64,000 nt of DNA, taken from assembly GCF_023159225.1 (NCBI RefSeq), contig NC_063180.1:8305297-8369296 (forward strand), in the 5' to 3' direction. The translations under genes and the position numbers were made by a program. The notes beneath the pieces were generated by a model, which had not been told where the DNA came from, did no database searches, and saw only the letters and a list, made by a program, of their open reading frames with translations. The DNA comes from Perognathus longimembris pacificus (Eukaryota; Chordata; Mammalia; Rodentia; Heteromyidae). Positions within the stretch are counted from its first letter, which is position 1, and the number at the start of each line of letters is the position of its first letter. Of the stretch, positions 34,236-45,706 are shown piece after piece.

Positions 34236-37200
34236 CTATTTTTTCAGTGTCTTTTAAAATATTTTACATCAAAGGACATGGCTCAAGTACTAAAATATGT
34301 CAAAGAGGAAAAATAGGAGAAAAATAAGAATAATGATGCAAATATTCAGACAGCAGGTGAGTGATGGAGACGGGGCAGGTCAAGATCATGATTTCTTATT
34401 TCTGAGTCTTCTCCCTACCTCTTGGCTATTCATGCTGAGCTTTGGGGGGAAAGGCGGCTGAGGTAAGGGAGGGAGAGTGAGAAGCTGGATATGCCTTTCT
34501 TCTCCATCAGCCCTGAGCAAGAACAATGCAAGTGAAATGTAGTCTTTCATGTTATCATGCAATGAGCATAATTAGGAAACAATAAGGAATGACAACTAAT
34601 AATGAACCTCTTTTCTTCCTAATTAAAATTTAACGACTGTATTTCTTCTGTTATTGCCCAGAGCAGCAGTGTGAGGTGTATGTTAACAAGACCAGCTCTC
34701 AAATAATGCAGCTTGACATGAATACAGCTTAGCCCAGCCCTGATCCATCATGCCAAGAATGCCTTCCTCTTCCGCCTTACAGTTGGCTGTGGCCCTGCCC
34801 TCAGGCACCCTCCTCATTTTGCATTGAGCAAAATAACAAAGAGATTGGTATGAGGGGAGTTTTACTGTGAGATAGGATAAGTTTTACAATTTATGGACAC
34901 TAGGAAAAGCTTTGATGATAGACAAAGCAGAATTCCAGTAGACGGGGCCAAATGCTGTATGACACTGGGTGAGATTTCCAGTCACTATGAGTCAGTTTCT
35001 TCATCTGTGAGTGAGAGGAATATGTGCCAACCACACCATGCTGTAAAACACAGGGAATCAGATGAATCTCAGAGTCACTACCTGCCATTTGTGTCCTCCC
35101 AGAGTCTTCTGAGTGTTCTCTCTGTACTATGACATTGTCCCTGACTGAAAAACCTATCTTCCCATGAGAGATCCCACCAACCTGCATTTGCCTGTTTCCA
35201 TTGCCCTTGGGAATGAAATAAGGTTGATCAGAAGCCACTGCCCCATCGCACCCCCCAGCTATGAGTTAGGGAAGAATTATTAGATGGACACAAGTAGTAC
35301 ATAGGCTGTCTGTCTTGCTAGTACAGTGTGAGGTTGCCTGTCAAGGAGACAGCAGAAATGACATATCCTGATGTGGAATAGCTGGCTCTGTTAGCAGGCC
35401 ATTTTTGTAGTAGGCTGTGGTCATTCCTCCTGAGTGGCTGCCTAGAACCAGATTCTTCCTTCTCCCAGTGACTCTAGGCATCTAAGCCCCTATGGGAAGT
35501 ACTCACTAAAATCTATCTATTTCCATCCACCATGCTTCTCTCTTCCTGTAGTTCCTATCACTGTCTGCCTACATTGGCTGGAGTGGATTGCATTGTGAGC
35601 AAATTAGAGCCCTGACTGTCAGAGGAAACTCCGTGACTACAGCATCTCAATTTTCTATGAGCAAGTGTAGGCAAGAAGGCTCTGATGATGCAATTTTCAG
35701 ATGGATAAGAGCATGGCTCTTTAATAGATGCTTATGTCTAGAAAGTCTGCCACAAACAAGTCTCTGGAATCTCTCCTTCTCCCATCCCAATGGCATCACC
35801 TTAGGTTATGCCCATCATCTCACAGGGACTGTACTTATGGTCCCAGATTATATGCTCACCTGTGGCAGCCAGAGTAAGCTTTTAAGCCTGGCAGTCACCT
35901 CACGTTCCCTGCTTTGATGCTGCCTTGAGCTTGTTTGTCTTTGGGTCAAAGTCAGAACATCCTTCATAACCCACAAGAACCTCCATGTTGTGCAGTCTCC
36001 TCCTCACACCCTCTCCTTCCAAGACCCCAGTGCTCTCAATCCACACTGTACCTCTAAAAAAGGGCCTTACCTTCCTCTATTTACCCAGCAGTCAGCACAA
36101 CCCCTCACCAGTAACTCTGCCCACCCCTCACACCTTCCTATCCTTGATTAATTCCAGTGTTCTCCTTTGAGAAGACCCTCACTGTTCCCAGGCCAGGTTA
36201 GGCCTGTTGAAGCTCTTGGGCCCTCCTCTTTAATAGGATGGAGATAATATCTATCTACTCCCCTTCCACGGTGCCTGCTCTCTCTTGTACTTCCTAATCT
36301 GGATGGAGGTAAGGTCAGTTAGCATGTGTGATGTCATCAGTATCACTGCAGGCTACAGTGGCTTTGTCTACCCACCAAGGGGAAGTAAGGGACACAGCAG
36401 CAGGGAGAGTGGCAGGGCCATAGGTAGGAGTGTGTGAGTCTTTGAATTTTGCCTGCTCAGTGTATAGACTGAACTGATACTATGAAAGTCAAGAATCAAC
36501 TTTCATTATATTAAATCACTGAGACTGGGAGTAGCCAGCTATGTCCCAGAATCCTGATAGAATGTCAAGAAGGCACACTAAGTCTGTGCTCCTTACTGTG
36601 CACCCCAACACTGACAACACTTCCTTCCCTCCACAGTGTCAGGGACTGAGAGTATAATATCATGATTAACACAGAGAGAAACCACAGGCCAAAGACTCAG
36701 ATGGGTGATGGAGAGATAAACATGGTGGGATCAAACCAGTCCAGACACCAGGAGAGTTTGGGAACAGAAAGAGATAGTCTTTTTTATTAATGGGCTCTAC
36801 CTAATAAATACCCTTGAGAAGACAGAGGATGGTGGTGTGGTGCTACTGGAAAATATAAGACCCCAGAGCAGACATGTCATCTCATTTTCCATGCAGCCAC
36901 CCCCACACTCTGAAGTCTCATTTCTTTCTCCCAACATGAGTTTTGCATCCACAAGGAATTTCTGGCCTGATCCTCTAGAGAGAATAAAACAGTACCCATA
37001 TTTTTCTCTCCATCATAAATCCCTGAGTGTCTTGATGGCTCAATTGAAAGCACTGATGTGTGGGGACAATTTCCTCTTTCAATGCCTGTGTGTACATATG
37101 CGTCTGTGTATATTTATAGTGAGCACACATATGTGAAGAAAGAAGCTCAGCTCAGTAAAACCAAACTGACCTCATATACACAATGTGGCCACATTTCCTG

Positions 37201-37239
37201 GAAGAGCAAAATAAAAATCCTTCTCAGGATTGTAAAATT
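34236..37239. other. Intergenic, mostly unique; possible L2 at 35850-36200
   Basis: No gene supported. At 34540-34740 there is a repeat-free, AT-rich block with homeodomain-type cores (ATAATTAGG, CCTAATTAAAA), a weaker conserved-element candidate. At 35850-36200, phrases such as CAGTCACCTCACGTTCCCTG and CACACCTTCCTATCC resemble L2. Short frames (34893-35132, 35588-35917, 36837-37136) look like chance. Confidence 0.35.
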
Positions 37240-37365
37240 TTAGAACTAAGAATGAATTTTAGAAGTGACTCTACTCAAATCCCTCACTTTATAGTCTGGG
37301 AAACTGAGGCCAGAATAGCTAAGAGATTTGTTCCTAGCTGGTGGTATCCAGCTTCTCACTTCAAT
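37240..37365 (+). repeat. MIR-like SINE fragment
   Basis: CTCACTTTATAGTCTGGGAA then ACTGAGGCCAGAATAGCTAA and GATTTGTTCCTAGCTGG follow the MIR core. Confidence 0.5.
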
Positions 37366-37669
37366 GCTCCTTCTACTTTTTTAAGTTTGGGGTTTTGGGG
37401 GTGTTTGTTACTTTTTTGCAGGATACACAATATTACTAAGATATGGCCAGTAGTTATAGCAGCAGACTTTAAAGGATGCTTGTGAGCGACCTCAGGATCA
37501 ACCACAAAAGTGTCTATCCTTACTGGTCATCAGGACAACCAACATCAACTCATCTTGTCCTTGAACCCATATCCCAGGCTCCTTAGCTCTCAATCATATC
37601 CCTGAGTACATGTATTCTAGCTTAACCCCACTGGCAGCTATCATACCAAGCTATTATAATGACAATTTC
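37366..37669. other. Intergenic, nothing recognised
   Basis: Unique by eye. Confidence 0.4.
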
Positions 37670-37910
37670 TTGGACACTGATGTGTATTCTAGAAATTATG
37701 GGAGCACTTTAAATAAACCATTGCACACAATCCTAACTACAACAGTCCACAATAGAGATGGTTAGTCACTTCTACAGGTGATAATACTGAGGCCCAGTGA
37801 GCCTAAAGAACTTTCACAAGACTTTACAATAGAAGTGGCAGAGCTGAGATTTGAATTCAGGTCTGTCAGGATTCAGGGCTTATACTTCCACCTGGCCACA
37901 GAAACACTAC
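37670..37910 (+). repeat. MIR SINE, long copy
   Basis: Nearly whole MIR: GCACTTTAAATAAACCATTG, GGTGATAATACTGAGGCCCA, GTGGCAGAGCTGAGATTTGA and TTCAGGTCTGTCAGGATTCA in the right order. Confidence 0.7.
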
Positions 37911-38969
37911 CTCTGTGATAGAAGAATTGAGAATTACTTGAAGTTAAATGGAGAGGCATAAAAGTGGTTCAAGAGGTGCTGCAAATGAGAAGTATGCATC
38001 ATACTGAGATGTCCTCAGACACTTGCGTCTGTAGTTCTCTTCTTAGGTGGCCTGTGACATCCAAAAGCTGCCTCTTATATTTGCTTGTCTCTCCATCCCT
38101 GAACCTGACATAACTCTACCATGTACAAACCAACCATCTCAGGCTGGTCACAAAGCCCCTGAAATATTGATACTGGGAATTTTCCTGTAGAGTTTATGTG
38201 CAGCAGTGTCCTGCTCTTGGAAAGCGTCTGTGTAGGATCTTCTCTCACATCTTTCATGTTGCTTCAATATGAAACAGGGCTGGACTTATTTTAATTTCCT
38301 GCTGCACAACACATACCACAGGGTCTGCAGAGAGGACTGGCAATGGAATATTTATACATGTATACCTATATGCATATGTGTACACAATGTTTCATATTCA
38401 TGTCCTATTATATATTCTGTCTATCTAATGAGATATACACATATAGTCACTTTCATGTTGTCCTAGACAGAAATAGTTTTTTTGTAATGCCTGTAAGCTG
38501 GGGAAGTGTTTGTCTTCTTCCTGCTCCCCAGAAGCAGGGTGTGCTTAAATCAAATGGGAGCCTCTCTAGTGTCTTTAGGCTTCTTCTCTGGAAAGCCTGG
38601 TTCCTTGGACAGTGGACTGGCTCTTGAGGGCTCCACATATGCCCAATTCCTTTGGGCAAGGCCAACTTTCTTCTGCACTTCTAATCAACCCAGCTTTGCC
38701 AGCTCCCCAGATTTCTGTTGAGTGATATTTGCATCTTCCAGGACTGGGATTTGGGCAGGCTTCCAAAGAACCTTACAAGAGTACTAGGTTGCAAAAACCT
38801 GTTGGCCTGTACACTGTTCACAGAACAAGCTCTATTTCCCAGAGTCCTCCCACTGTCCTATCTCACCCTCTACCTGCCTTCTGCCTTTTCTTTCTCCCAC
38901 CTTGCTACTTTCAGTGACACCCAGGATCAGCCTGAAAAAAAAAATGCATGTTTTTCTGCTGATAGTGCA

Positions 38970-38970
<1 letters not shown>
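37911..38970. other. Intergenic, nothing recognised
   Basis: Frames at 38453-38721 on both strands overlap one another and show no domain. Confidence 0.4.
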
Positions 38971-39039
<69 letters not shown>

Positions 39040-39061
39040 GCATGCGCGCATGCACACATAC
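38971..39061. repeat. (TC)n-(CA)n compound microsatellite with Z-DNA-prone end
   Basis: About 22 TC units (38972-39015) then 13 CA units, then ACGCATGCGCGCATGCACAC, a strict purine-pyrimidine alternation with CG steps. Long frames on both strands here (38718-39101, 38832-39059) are made of the repeat. Confidence 0.95.
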
Positions 39062-40224
39062 AGCTGAAGAAGCTGAAGCTGTGGCATCTAGGCCACTTTA
39101 GCTTCTGTCTGACTTTTAGCTTTTTTCTTCACTCAGGCCCATAGAAAAATGACAGAAGAAGGACTTGGAGCTTCTAAACAGCAGCCCAGTGTCTGTGATT
39201 CCATGACTGTCTCTCAATGGTGAAAACTGCATTTGGACCCTCCAAAGGTGAGTGAATGAAGGAGCAAGTGGAGAGCAGCAGCACACAGCTCCAGCCAGGC
39301 TACCAATGCATCACAAGGGAACTCCAGTCCCTAGTGTGACTTGTTCAGAATGGCACATGGTCAATGTGCCTTCTTCCCCATGTGGGAGAAATAGCTCAGC
39401 GATGACAGTCCATATTTTGCAAACACACTTAATACCTTGTGCTCCTCTATAACAGGCCGCTCTACGGTAGGCACTGTCCACTTGTGGAAGGGGCCAGGAG
39501 TTCTGTTTTCTAAGCTTCACAAAGCCTCCAAATCAGCATTACTGTCCTCCTATCATTGTAAGAGAGAGAAAAAAGGCTCAAATAAGGAAAGTGGGATTCA
39601 AATATTCATGCTGGGCCCCAAATTCCCATTCTTTCTCTTCTGCCGTGTATGCAAAAAGTCTTTCCCAAATAACAATGTCTAATGTCACAGCAGGAAAGCA
39701 ACCAGCCAATAGAATGAATGTCTCTCAGTTGTGTCTAAAATTAAACAGAACATTCTCTCACTTGTGAGAGAATGAGGAGACTGTTATCATTTAGATGTCT
39801 CAACAATATATGGAAACATTAAAAAAAAATGTTACTATGCTACCAGTCATCCTCCATTCCTTCACTTACAGGTCCCTTGCCCTGGTTTTTAAAAGGGAGA
39901 AATTGGAGCCCTGGTGGAATACTGTTTTGTCCTGTGATACAAGTGTCAAAGGCAGATTGAAAACATGGCTTTGATAGTTGATGTCCTATTCTTTGCTCTC
40001 ACTACTTCACAAAACAGGGTAAAGCAATTCATGGTGCACTTCTGCTGCCCCCATGGCTTGAATGGGGATGGAAGTCTATCAGTTGCTTAAGCATATATGG
40101 ACCATAAGGGCATAGAGGAGAGCAAGGGGTAACACATCCCTCTTGGGCAGAACACTGCTCCCTTAAGAGGTCACAGAGGTGCCCAATTGAAGGTAGATAT
40201 TGCTATGTTGTAGGAAATTCAAAA
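39062..40224. other. Intergenic; weak MIR-like trace near 39500-39620
   Basis: No gene supported. The trace is a few words only (AAAAGGCTCAAATAAGGAAA) and is not scored separately. Confidence 0.35.
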
Positions 40225-40515
40225 CCAGACACCTCCCCACATTATAAATGTCATAACATGCTGGCACCTAATCAACACTTTGAAGCATTAGCATTGTTTT
40301 AATCATTCTCCTATTGGAGAACAAATGTTGCATGTATAATTACACTGCTGCATTGTACTGTACAAATAACCATGTAATGACATCGTTGGAATTTCTTGGT
40401 TCTTCATGGTAATGCCAAGTATAATTACCATGTAATCTGCCGAGAGCAAACAAGGTTGTAATTATTCTGTAATCCAATCTAATTATGGGGCAACTGGATT
40501 GTTATTTGTGTTTAG
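40225..40515. promoter_or_regulatory. Candidate conserved non-coding element, homeodomain-rich
   Basis: Repeat-free block of about 290 bases. TAATTA-type cores lie at about 40338, 40423, 40459-40464 and 40480-40485; a bicoid-class TAATCC at 40470-40475. ACCATGTAAT occurs twice (40369-40378 and 40427-40436). CATGGTAAT (40405-40413) and ATTACCATG (40424-40432) form a perfect 9-bp inverted repeat with a 10-base spacer. The spacing and repetition of motifs look more organised than the surroundings. Role as enhancer is inference; conservation not tested. Confidence 0.35.
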
Positions 40516-40999
40516 GAAGAAAATATACACACAAAGAAAAAAAGCAATACATTCTCTCTAGCTGGGGTGTGACAAATCAGGGCTTGGAGGTCATCCCCAG
40601 GAGCTTTGCTATTTGCTCTGATGATGAAGCTCACTGACTGGAAGGTCAAGGCCCCCTTCTTGTAAGAGCAAATCAGAAGAGGAAAAAAAGTAGTGGGCGG
40701 AGTCTCTGGAGGGAGCACATGAGCAGTAAGTAGGGTTCAATGGATGGGAGAAGTCAGCTCTCATGAACACATTCCTAGCACCAATGTTTCCTGTGCCTCT
40801 TGCTCATGCCTGGGACAGCACATATGAGTTACTGGTAAGTTTCCAACCATATATCCTTTCTGCTACTAGGTGCCTTTTATAGTGGGTGTACAATTTGATC
40901 TGGACCTTACAAAAGAGTCAAGGAAAGTCAGAAGGATGGAGTGAAGGAAAATGCCAATGGGCATCGGTAAGAAGTGTGCTGGAAAGGGACTTAATTAGT
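40516..40999. other. Intergenic, nothing recognised
   Basis: Unique by eye. Confidence 0.4.
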
Positions 41000-41383
41000 G
41001 TCCTATGGCGTCTGAAACAAAGTGTGTCAGATCAAAGTGGCATGGAACAACTGAAATGAATTGTTACACAGTCCAGGAAGCTAAACGTCTAAAACTCAAG
41101 GTGTTGGCAGAGCTAAAGTCTCACTGGCAGTGCTACTGACGAATATTTCCTAATGTGTTTGGAGGTTCCATGTTGGCAGGTAGTCTTAGGCCTTCTTGGC
41201 TAGAATGCCAAACTGGATCTCTCTTCAGGTAGCACTGTCCCTGTGTCTCTATCTCTTTTTATGAGCACATCAATCATATTGGAAAAGGACTTTCAATCAT
41301 CAACATACTCCAAGAATACCTCACTAGGTAATTATAGATGCACTGATCCTATTTCTAAATAAATTCACATTCTGCGGTCTCAA
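41000..41383 (-). mobile_element. MLT1-like LTR relic
   Basis: Plus-strand text reads as the complement of MLT1: CATGGAACAACTGAAATGAA, CACAGTCCAGGAAGCTAAAC, CAAGGTGTTGGCAGAGCTAA, CTCTATCTCTTTTTATGAGC and CCTATTTCTAAATAAATTCACA in order. LTR only. Confidence 0.6.
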
Positions 41384-41385
41384 GG

Positions 41386-41640
41386 ATGCTATAGCTTGGG
41401 TCTTAGATGACCTTAAAAGGCCCATTGTTGAAGGTTGGGTCCCCATCCTGTAGTGCCTTTGGAGACAGTAGAACCTTTAGGAGGCAGGACCTAGTGAGGG
41501 AAAGGTCGCTGGAGGATGCCTTTGTAGGAGATATTTAGACCACAGCTCCTTCTACCCTCTCCCTCCTCACCTTCCTCTCTCCCTCCTCCTCCCCCTTCTC
41601 ATTCTTTTCCCCAACATGGTACTGAGATACACAAAAATAG
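41386..41640 (+). mobile_element. MaLR-type LTR relic, plus strand
   Basis: ATAGCTTGGGTCTTAGATGA, TGTTGAAGGTTGGGTCCCCA and TTTAGGAGGCAGGACCTAGT match the head of rodent MaLR LTRs. It abuts the opposite-strand LTR directly. The 3' half is not clear. Confidence 0.5.
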
Positions 41641-41911
41641 CATCCAGGAGTCTGGAAAGTGTCATGTGGCCACCTCATAACAAAGGTTCAAGAGGTTACT
41701 TACATTGTAGAGATCTCTGAAACCAGGCATCCAATGAAACTGTTAAAATTGAGAGGAGCAAAGTGTGGCTAGACATTAGTGTGGAGGTACTGTGGATCAG
41801 GCATAGTTTTATCACCAGAGAACCTACTAAGTCATATCAAATGCTTCCAGGACCAAACAGGCTCTTCGTTTGGACCTTCCTATGAATAGTGGATTTCACC
41901 CAGTGCTGTCT
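41641..41911. other. Intergenic, nothing recognised
   Basis: Could be the decayed 3' part of the LTR before it. Confidence 0.35.
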
Positions 41912-42006
41912 TTTCCTTCCTTCCTTCCTTCCTTCCTTCCTTCCTTCCTTCCTTCCTTCCTTCCTTCCTTCCTTCCTTCCTTCCTTCCTCTCTCTCTCTC
42001 TCTCTT
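41912..42006. repeat. (TTCC)n-(TC)n repeat at a SINE tail
   Basis: About 19 TTCC units then 9 TC units, a pure polypyrimidine run of 95 bases, directly beside the tail of the minus-strand SINE starting at 42012. Confidence 0.97.
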
Positions 42007-42011
42007 TCATT

Positions 42012-42206
42012 TTTTTTGCCAGTCCTGGGGCTTGAACTCAGGGCCTGAGCACTATCCCTGGCTTCCTTTTGCTCAAGGCTAGCACTCTACCACTTGAGCC
42101 ACAGTGCCTCTTCTGGCCTTTTTTATGTATGTGGTGCTGAGGAATCTAAACTAGGGCTTCATGTATACAAGGCAAGCACTTTTGCCACTAGGCCATATTC
42201 CCCTCC
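42012..42206 (-). mobile_element. IDL-Geo SINE, older copy
   Basis: Minus strand: ID half (ATATGGCCTAGTGGCAAAAG), linker, Geo half (CTCAAGTGGTAGAGTGCTAG, CTGAGTTCAAGCCCCAGGAC) and a short A tail. The tail has expanded into GGAA/GA repeats. Confidence 0.88.
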
Positions 42207-42934
42207 CCCTCACCCAGTGCTATCTTGCCAAGGCTTCTTTGTAAACAAGCTCACCATTTCCCTGCCCCTCCCTACGTATGATACCCAATCATGATTCCCT
42301 ATCTATGTCCCTCTGAGAGGAGACCTGTCTCCAGCTCCATGTACCAGGAACAACATGGCTCCTTAGAAGCTTCCTTCCTTTCTCCAGGTATTGAAAGCTT
42401 TGGAAGAAGTTACAGTTACTCAGCCTTAAAACAGATTGTAAGCTCTTAATTCAGGGAATAATCTTGTCGAGCTGGTAGACCCTGGTGCTGGCTGCTTTTC
42501 TAACCTGCCATCAGTTAATCTCACTACTCAAAAGTTAATCCTTTGGCGAACAAGATGAAAAGTTGTTTTGTGAATCAATATCTAAGGGCCTACACACAAT
42601 AACACATCTTTGTTCCTACGTTTGAAATTTCTATTTCTGGAAAGGGTTCAAGAACCTGTTTGTGTGACTAATGTGAAGACATTTTTATGGTTGATCTTGA
42701 GAGATGATACTTTTGATGAATAATGTAGAAGTGTTTATACTCTAAGGCAGAAGGCACATAGTATGTGTGCAGGTGTTTATCAAATATAGCACAAAGTGCA
42801 CACTGCAGCCAGTATGGGAGTTTCAAAGGCTGCAGAAAGGCCCAAGAGAGCCCCTAATTGGGAAGTGTCAAGGGGAGGGAGTGGAAAGAAGCTTTCTCCA
42901 GAATGTCCAGGTAAAATTGATACCTACCATTAAC
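42207..42934. other. Intergenic, nothing recognised
   Basis: Unique by eye. Confidence 0.4.
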
Positions 42935-43125
42935 TAGTATACCGGACACTGAACTCTTTTGGACTGTATTGCAAGGTTTCATGGGAAATAGTCTTTCATT
43001 CTCATGTTCACAGCCACCCCCATGGCATTAACAACCTATTTTATAAGAAAAGAAACTGAGGCCCAGTTTACTAAATCTGCTGAAAACCACACAGTTACAA
43101 AGTCGTAGAGACTGATGTGCAAAAT
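42935..43125 (+). repeat. MIR SINE
   Basis: TTCTCATGTTCACAGCCACC, CCTATTTTATAAGAAAAGAA and ACTGAGGCCCAGTTTACTAA, then ACCACACAGTTACAAAGTCG follow MIR. Confidence 0.65.
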
Positions 43126-43149
43126 TAGTTGATCCTTAATCACAGTTGA

Positions 43150-43153
<4 letters not shown>

Positions 43154-43200
<47 letters not shown>
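43154..43200. repeat. (CA)n microsatellite
   Basis: About 23 uninterrupted CA units. Confidence 0.97.
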
Positions 43201-43202
<2 letters not shown>

Positions 43203-43262
43203 TCCATGTGCTGTTCCCAGAATAACTCTTTTTTTAATTTTTGTTTAGTTTATGTTAAGCTG

Positions 43263-43332
43263 GAAATCCAATGAACCCAGGGCCTTGCACATGCTAGACC
43301 AGCACCTTACCACTGAACACCTTCCCAGCCCA
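43263..43332 (-). repeat. ID-like SINE fragment
   Basis: Minus strand: GGGCTGGGAAGGTGTTCAGT, GCATGTGCAAGGCCCTGGGT. Left half only. Confidence 0.65.
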
Positions 43333-44015
43333 TATGACACCAGATGTTGCCAGATGGCCTGTGTTTCCTTACCTATCAGAGCTTTGCTTCCAGGAAGAAT
43401 TCCTGAATGAGATAGAACAGAAGGATAGACATTGAGGATTCAAATGTTGGTTCACCAATCCTATAGTTTGTCTTGTTCACTGGTCCTAGTTGTGTCTCCA
43501 GGCATCTTTGAGGTGCTTCTGAGTGTCCTTGGGAACACATTGAGAAAAAGCTAGGAATGAGTGAAGTAGGTTTGAGGCTCCAGACTCACGCAATGCTACC
43601 ACATTTCTACACTCCTTACTATTACATTTCCCGTGTTAGGTTCTTTCACAGACTTTCACTACAGCTATGATTAAAAAGAATGATGGATAAATATTCAAGT
43701 TTGAAATGTGTTGGTATCCAATATTCTCTTCTGATGTATAAGGAAACATACATAGAGGGGCTATGTTTCTTGTTCAAGAACACAGGTAAGGTAATAGCAG
43801 TACCAAACTGGAAGCCAAGCTTCCCAGCTACAATTCAATATTCTTTCAAATAATCCACTGTTATTCCTAACTCTTAGATCCAATAAGATCTTGATACTTC
43901 ATAATGTAAGAAGCTTGTAAACATGTGTGCACATATGACATGAAAAATTTAATAAGCATGCCATGGTGCTGAATACATTTACCAGATCTTGTGAATTGGA
44001 TTGTAAGGTCATTGA

Positions 44016-44055
44016 GGACTTAGATATCTTTTCTAGGACTTAGATATCATTTCTA
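44016..44055. repeat. Tandem duplication of a 20-base unit
   Basis: GGACTTAGATATCTTTTCTA followed at once by GGACTTAGATATCATTTCTA, one mismatch. Confidence 0.95.
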
Positions 44056-44458
44056 GAGCTTTTGCTCTCATGGCCAATAATGCCTAAGCTGCCTTATATT
44101 ATCCTCTTTTGTGAATCTTTAAATTCTTAGTATCCAGTAGAAATCTTAGCATATAGTAGATCCTTAACAAGTATTTTCAAAATGAATGGACAACTCTAGC
44201 AACCAGCCTTTTAATCTCTCATTAAATACTTCTAGCAATATCTGTTACTTCTGAGAAAATGCATGCTGCCTTGGGTAGTTCTAGGTATACATTGCATCAA
44301 AAGTTACCTTCCTCTACATTCAAAACCAGTTGGTCTACCCCTTTGAAAAATCCAAGGTGAAGTCTCTTTTGATTGGATATACTGGCATCTATTTTGAAAG
44401 AGAAGCCAGGAAACTTCCACACATTCTCTCTCTGTGTCTGTCTATCCCCACCCCACCC

Positions 44459-44500
44459 CTCTCTCTCTCTCACACACACACATACACACACATATATACA
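44459..44500. repeat. (TC)n-(CA)n short compound microsatellite
   Basis: Six TC units then CA/TA-rich units. Confidence 0.9.
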
Positions 44501-45487
44501 CTCTGAGGGACATGGCTTATGTCTGTGTGTGTACATATATAACCTATACATACCTCAATTGTTTTTGTTGTTTTAATATAGCCACTTTGTAATCATAAAT
44601 ATTCTGGCTCTAGATTCAGATGAGTTTCAAGTCCCACGTATACTGCACATGTGTGCCCACATATATCTCCTACTGGTATTTCCATCCCTTCATGAACCTT
44701 ATGATTCACTTATCCCAAGATCTTCTTTGCTCAGAAACATTCCAGTAAATACTAAAGAAGCAATACTTTTCCATTTAATGACAACTTAGTGAGAGATAAA
44801 GAAAACATAACTGGAGTTATAGCACAAACACAAAAGATATGAGAACATAATCTATTAATTAATGTCAATACATTTAAATTGACTATTTAGATTGAGTAAC
44901 CTTTAAATTGATTATATCAATTCAAATAAATGGGCATATTTCTAGAAAAATATAATATTCCAAATATAACATGTACAGAATACTTAAAAATCCTGATCAA
45001 TAGGTACAGATATCAAAGCAATGATTAAAAGAAAATACTAAAATGCTTTACTACCATTTAATACGTAAATGTTCATGAAAAAAACCCACCATTCTAATTA
45101 TATACAAGTTGTCTGGGAGATTTTTCCCAATTAATCATACTAGAATACTAGCCTGGATATAAAAAAAGAGAGGTGACATTAAAATATATTTTTTCAACTT
45201 ATAATTCTTACTATACTTTCAATAAATACTATTTAAGTATTTGTGCCTATATTTATGAATTGAAACAAAGAAAATCCAATTTGCAATAAAAACAAAACAC
45301 GCTATGATAAAATTGAATATATTCCTGAAATGCAAAGTTGATGTAATATGGGTAAAACATCGGATATTCATTTATTTCATTTATAGAGAAGATCTCTTGT
45401 TATCCCTTGATTCAGAAAAGCACCAAATATACTAGTACTTTCATTGATAAAACTTTCAGAAGATATGGATAGAATTAGGCAGTGTTA

Positions 45488-45498
45488 AACAAGTTAGA
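45488..45498. repeat. Target-site duplication, left, of IDL-Geo
   Basis: AACAAGTTAGA, identical to 45707-45717. Confidence 0.9.
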
Positions 45499-45706
45499 TG
45501 GGCTGGGGATATAGCCTAGTGGCAAGAGTACCTGCCTCGGATACACGAGGCCCTAGGTTCGATTCCCCAGCACCACATATACAGAAAACGGCCAGAAGCG
45601 GCGCTGTGGCTCAAGTGGCAGAGTGCTAGCCTTGAGCGGGAAGAAGCCAGGGACAGTGCTCAGGCCCTGAGTCCAAGGCCCAGGACTGGCCAAAAAAAAA
45701 AAAAAC
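45499..45706 (+). mobile_element. IDL-Geo SINE, young copy
   Basis: Almost identical to the copy at 21155: ID half with B box GGTTCGATTCC, linker ACATATACAGAAAACGGCC, Geo half CTCAAGTGGCAGAGTGCTAG, A tail with one C. A perfect 11-bp duplication flanks it. Inserted into ancient L1. Confidence 0.94.

Larger units (their letters stand above)
43333..44869. other. Intergenic; MIR and L2 traces, small tandem duplication
   Basis: A MIR-like piece lies at 43690-43870 (AAGAACACAGGTAAGG, then ACTGGAAGCCAAGC). An L2-like 3' end lies at 44055-44200. A 20-base unit is duplicated at 44016-44055. No gene supported. Confidence 0.4.

Noticed and set aside
38718..39101. 127-codon frame with a Ser-Leu run, and the antisense Arg-Glu frame at 38832-39059
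   Set aside because: Both are translations of the TC/CA compound repeat with arbitrary flanks.
41912..42006. Regular short repeats that could suggest an array of direct repeats
   Set aside because: Pure tetranucleotide and dinucleotide repeats without unique spacers; not a CRISPR array, and the genome is mammalian.
41870..42082. Frame rich in Pro-Ser-Phe-Leu
   Set aside because: It is the TTCC repeat plus an antisense Geo half.
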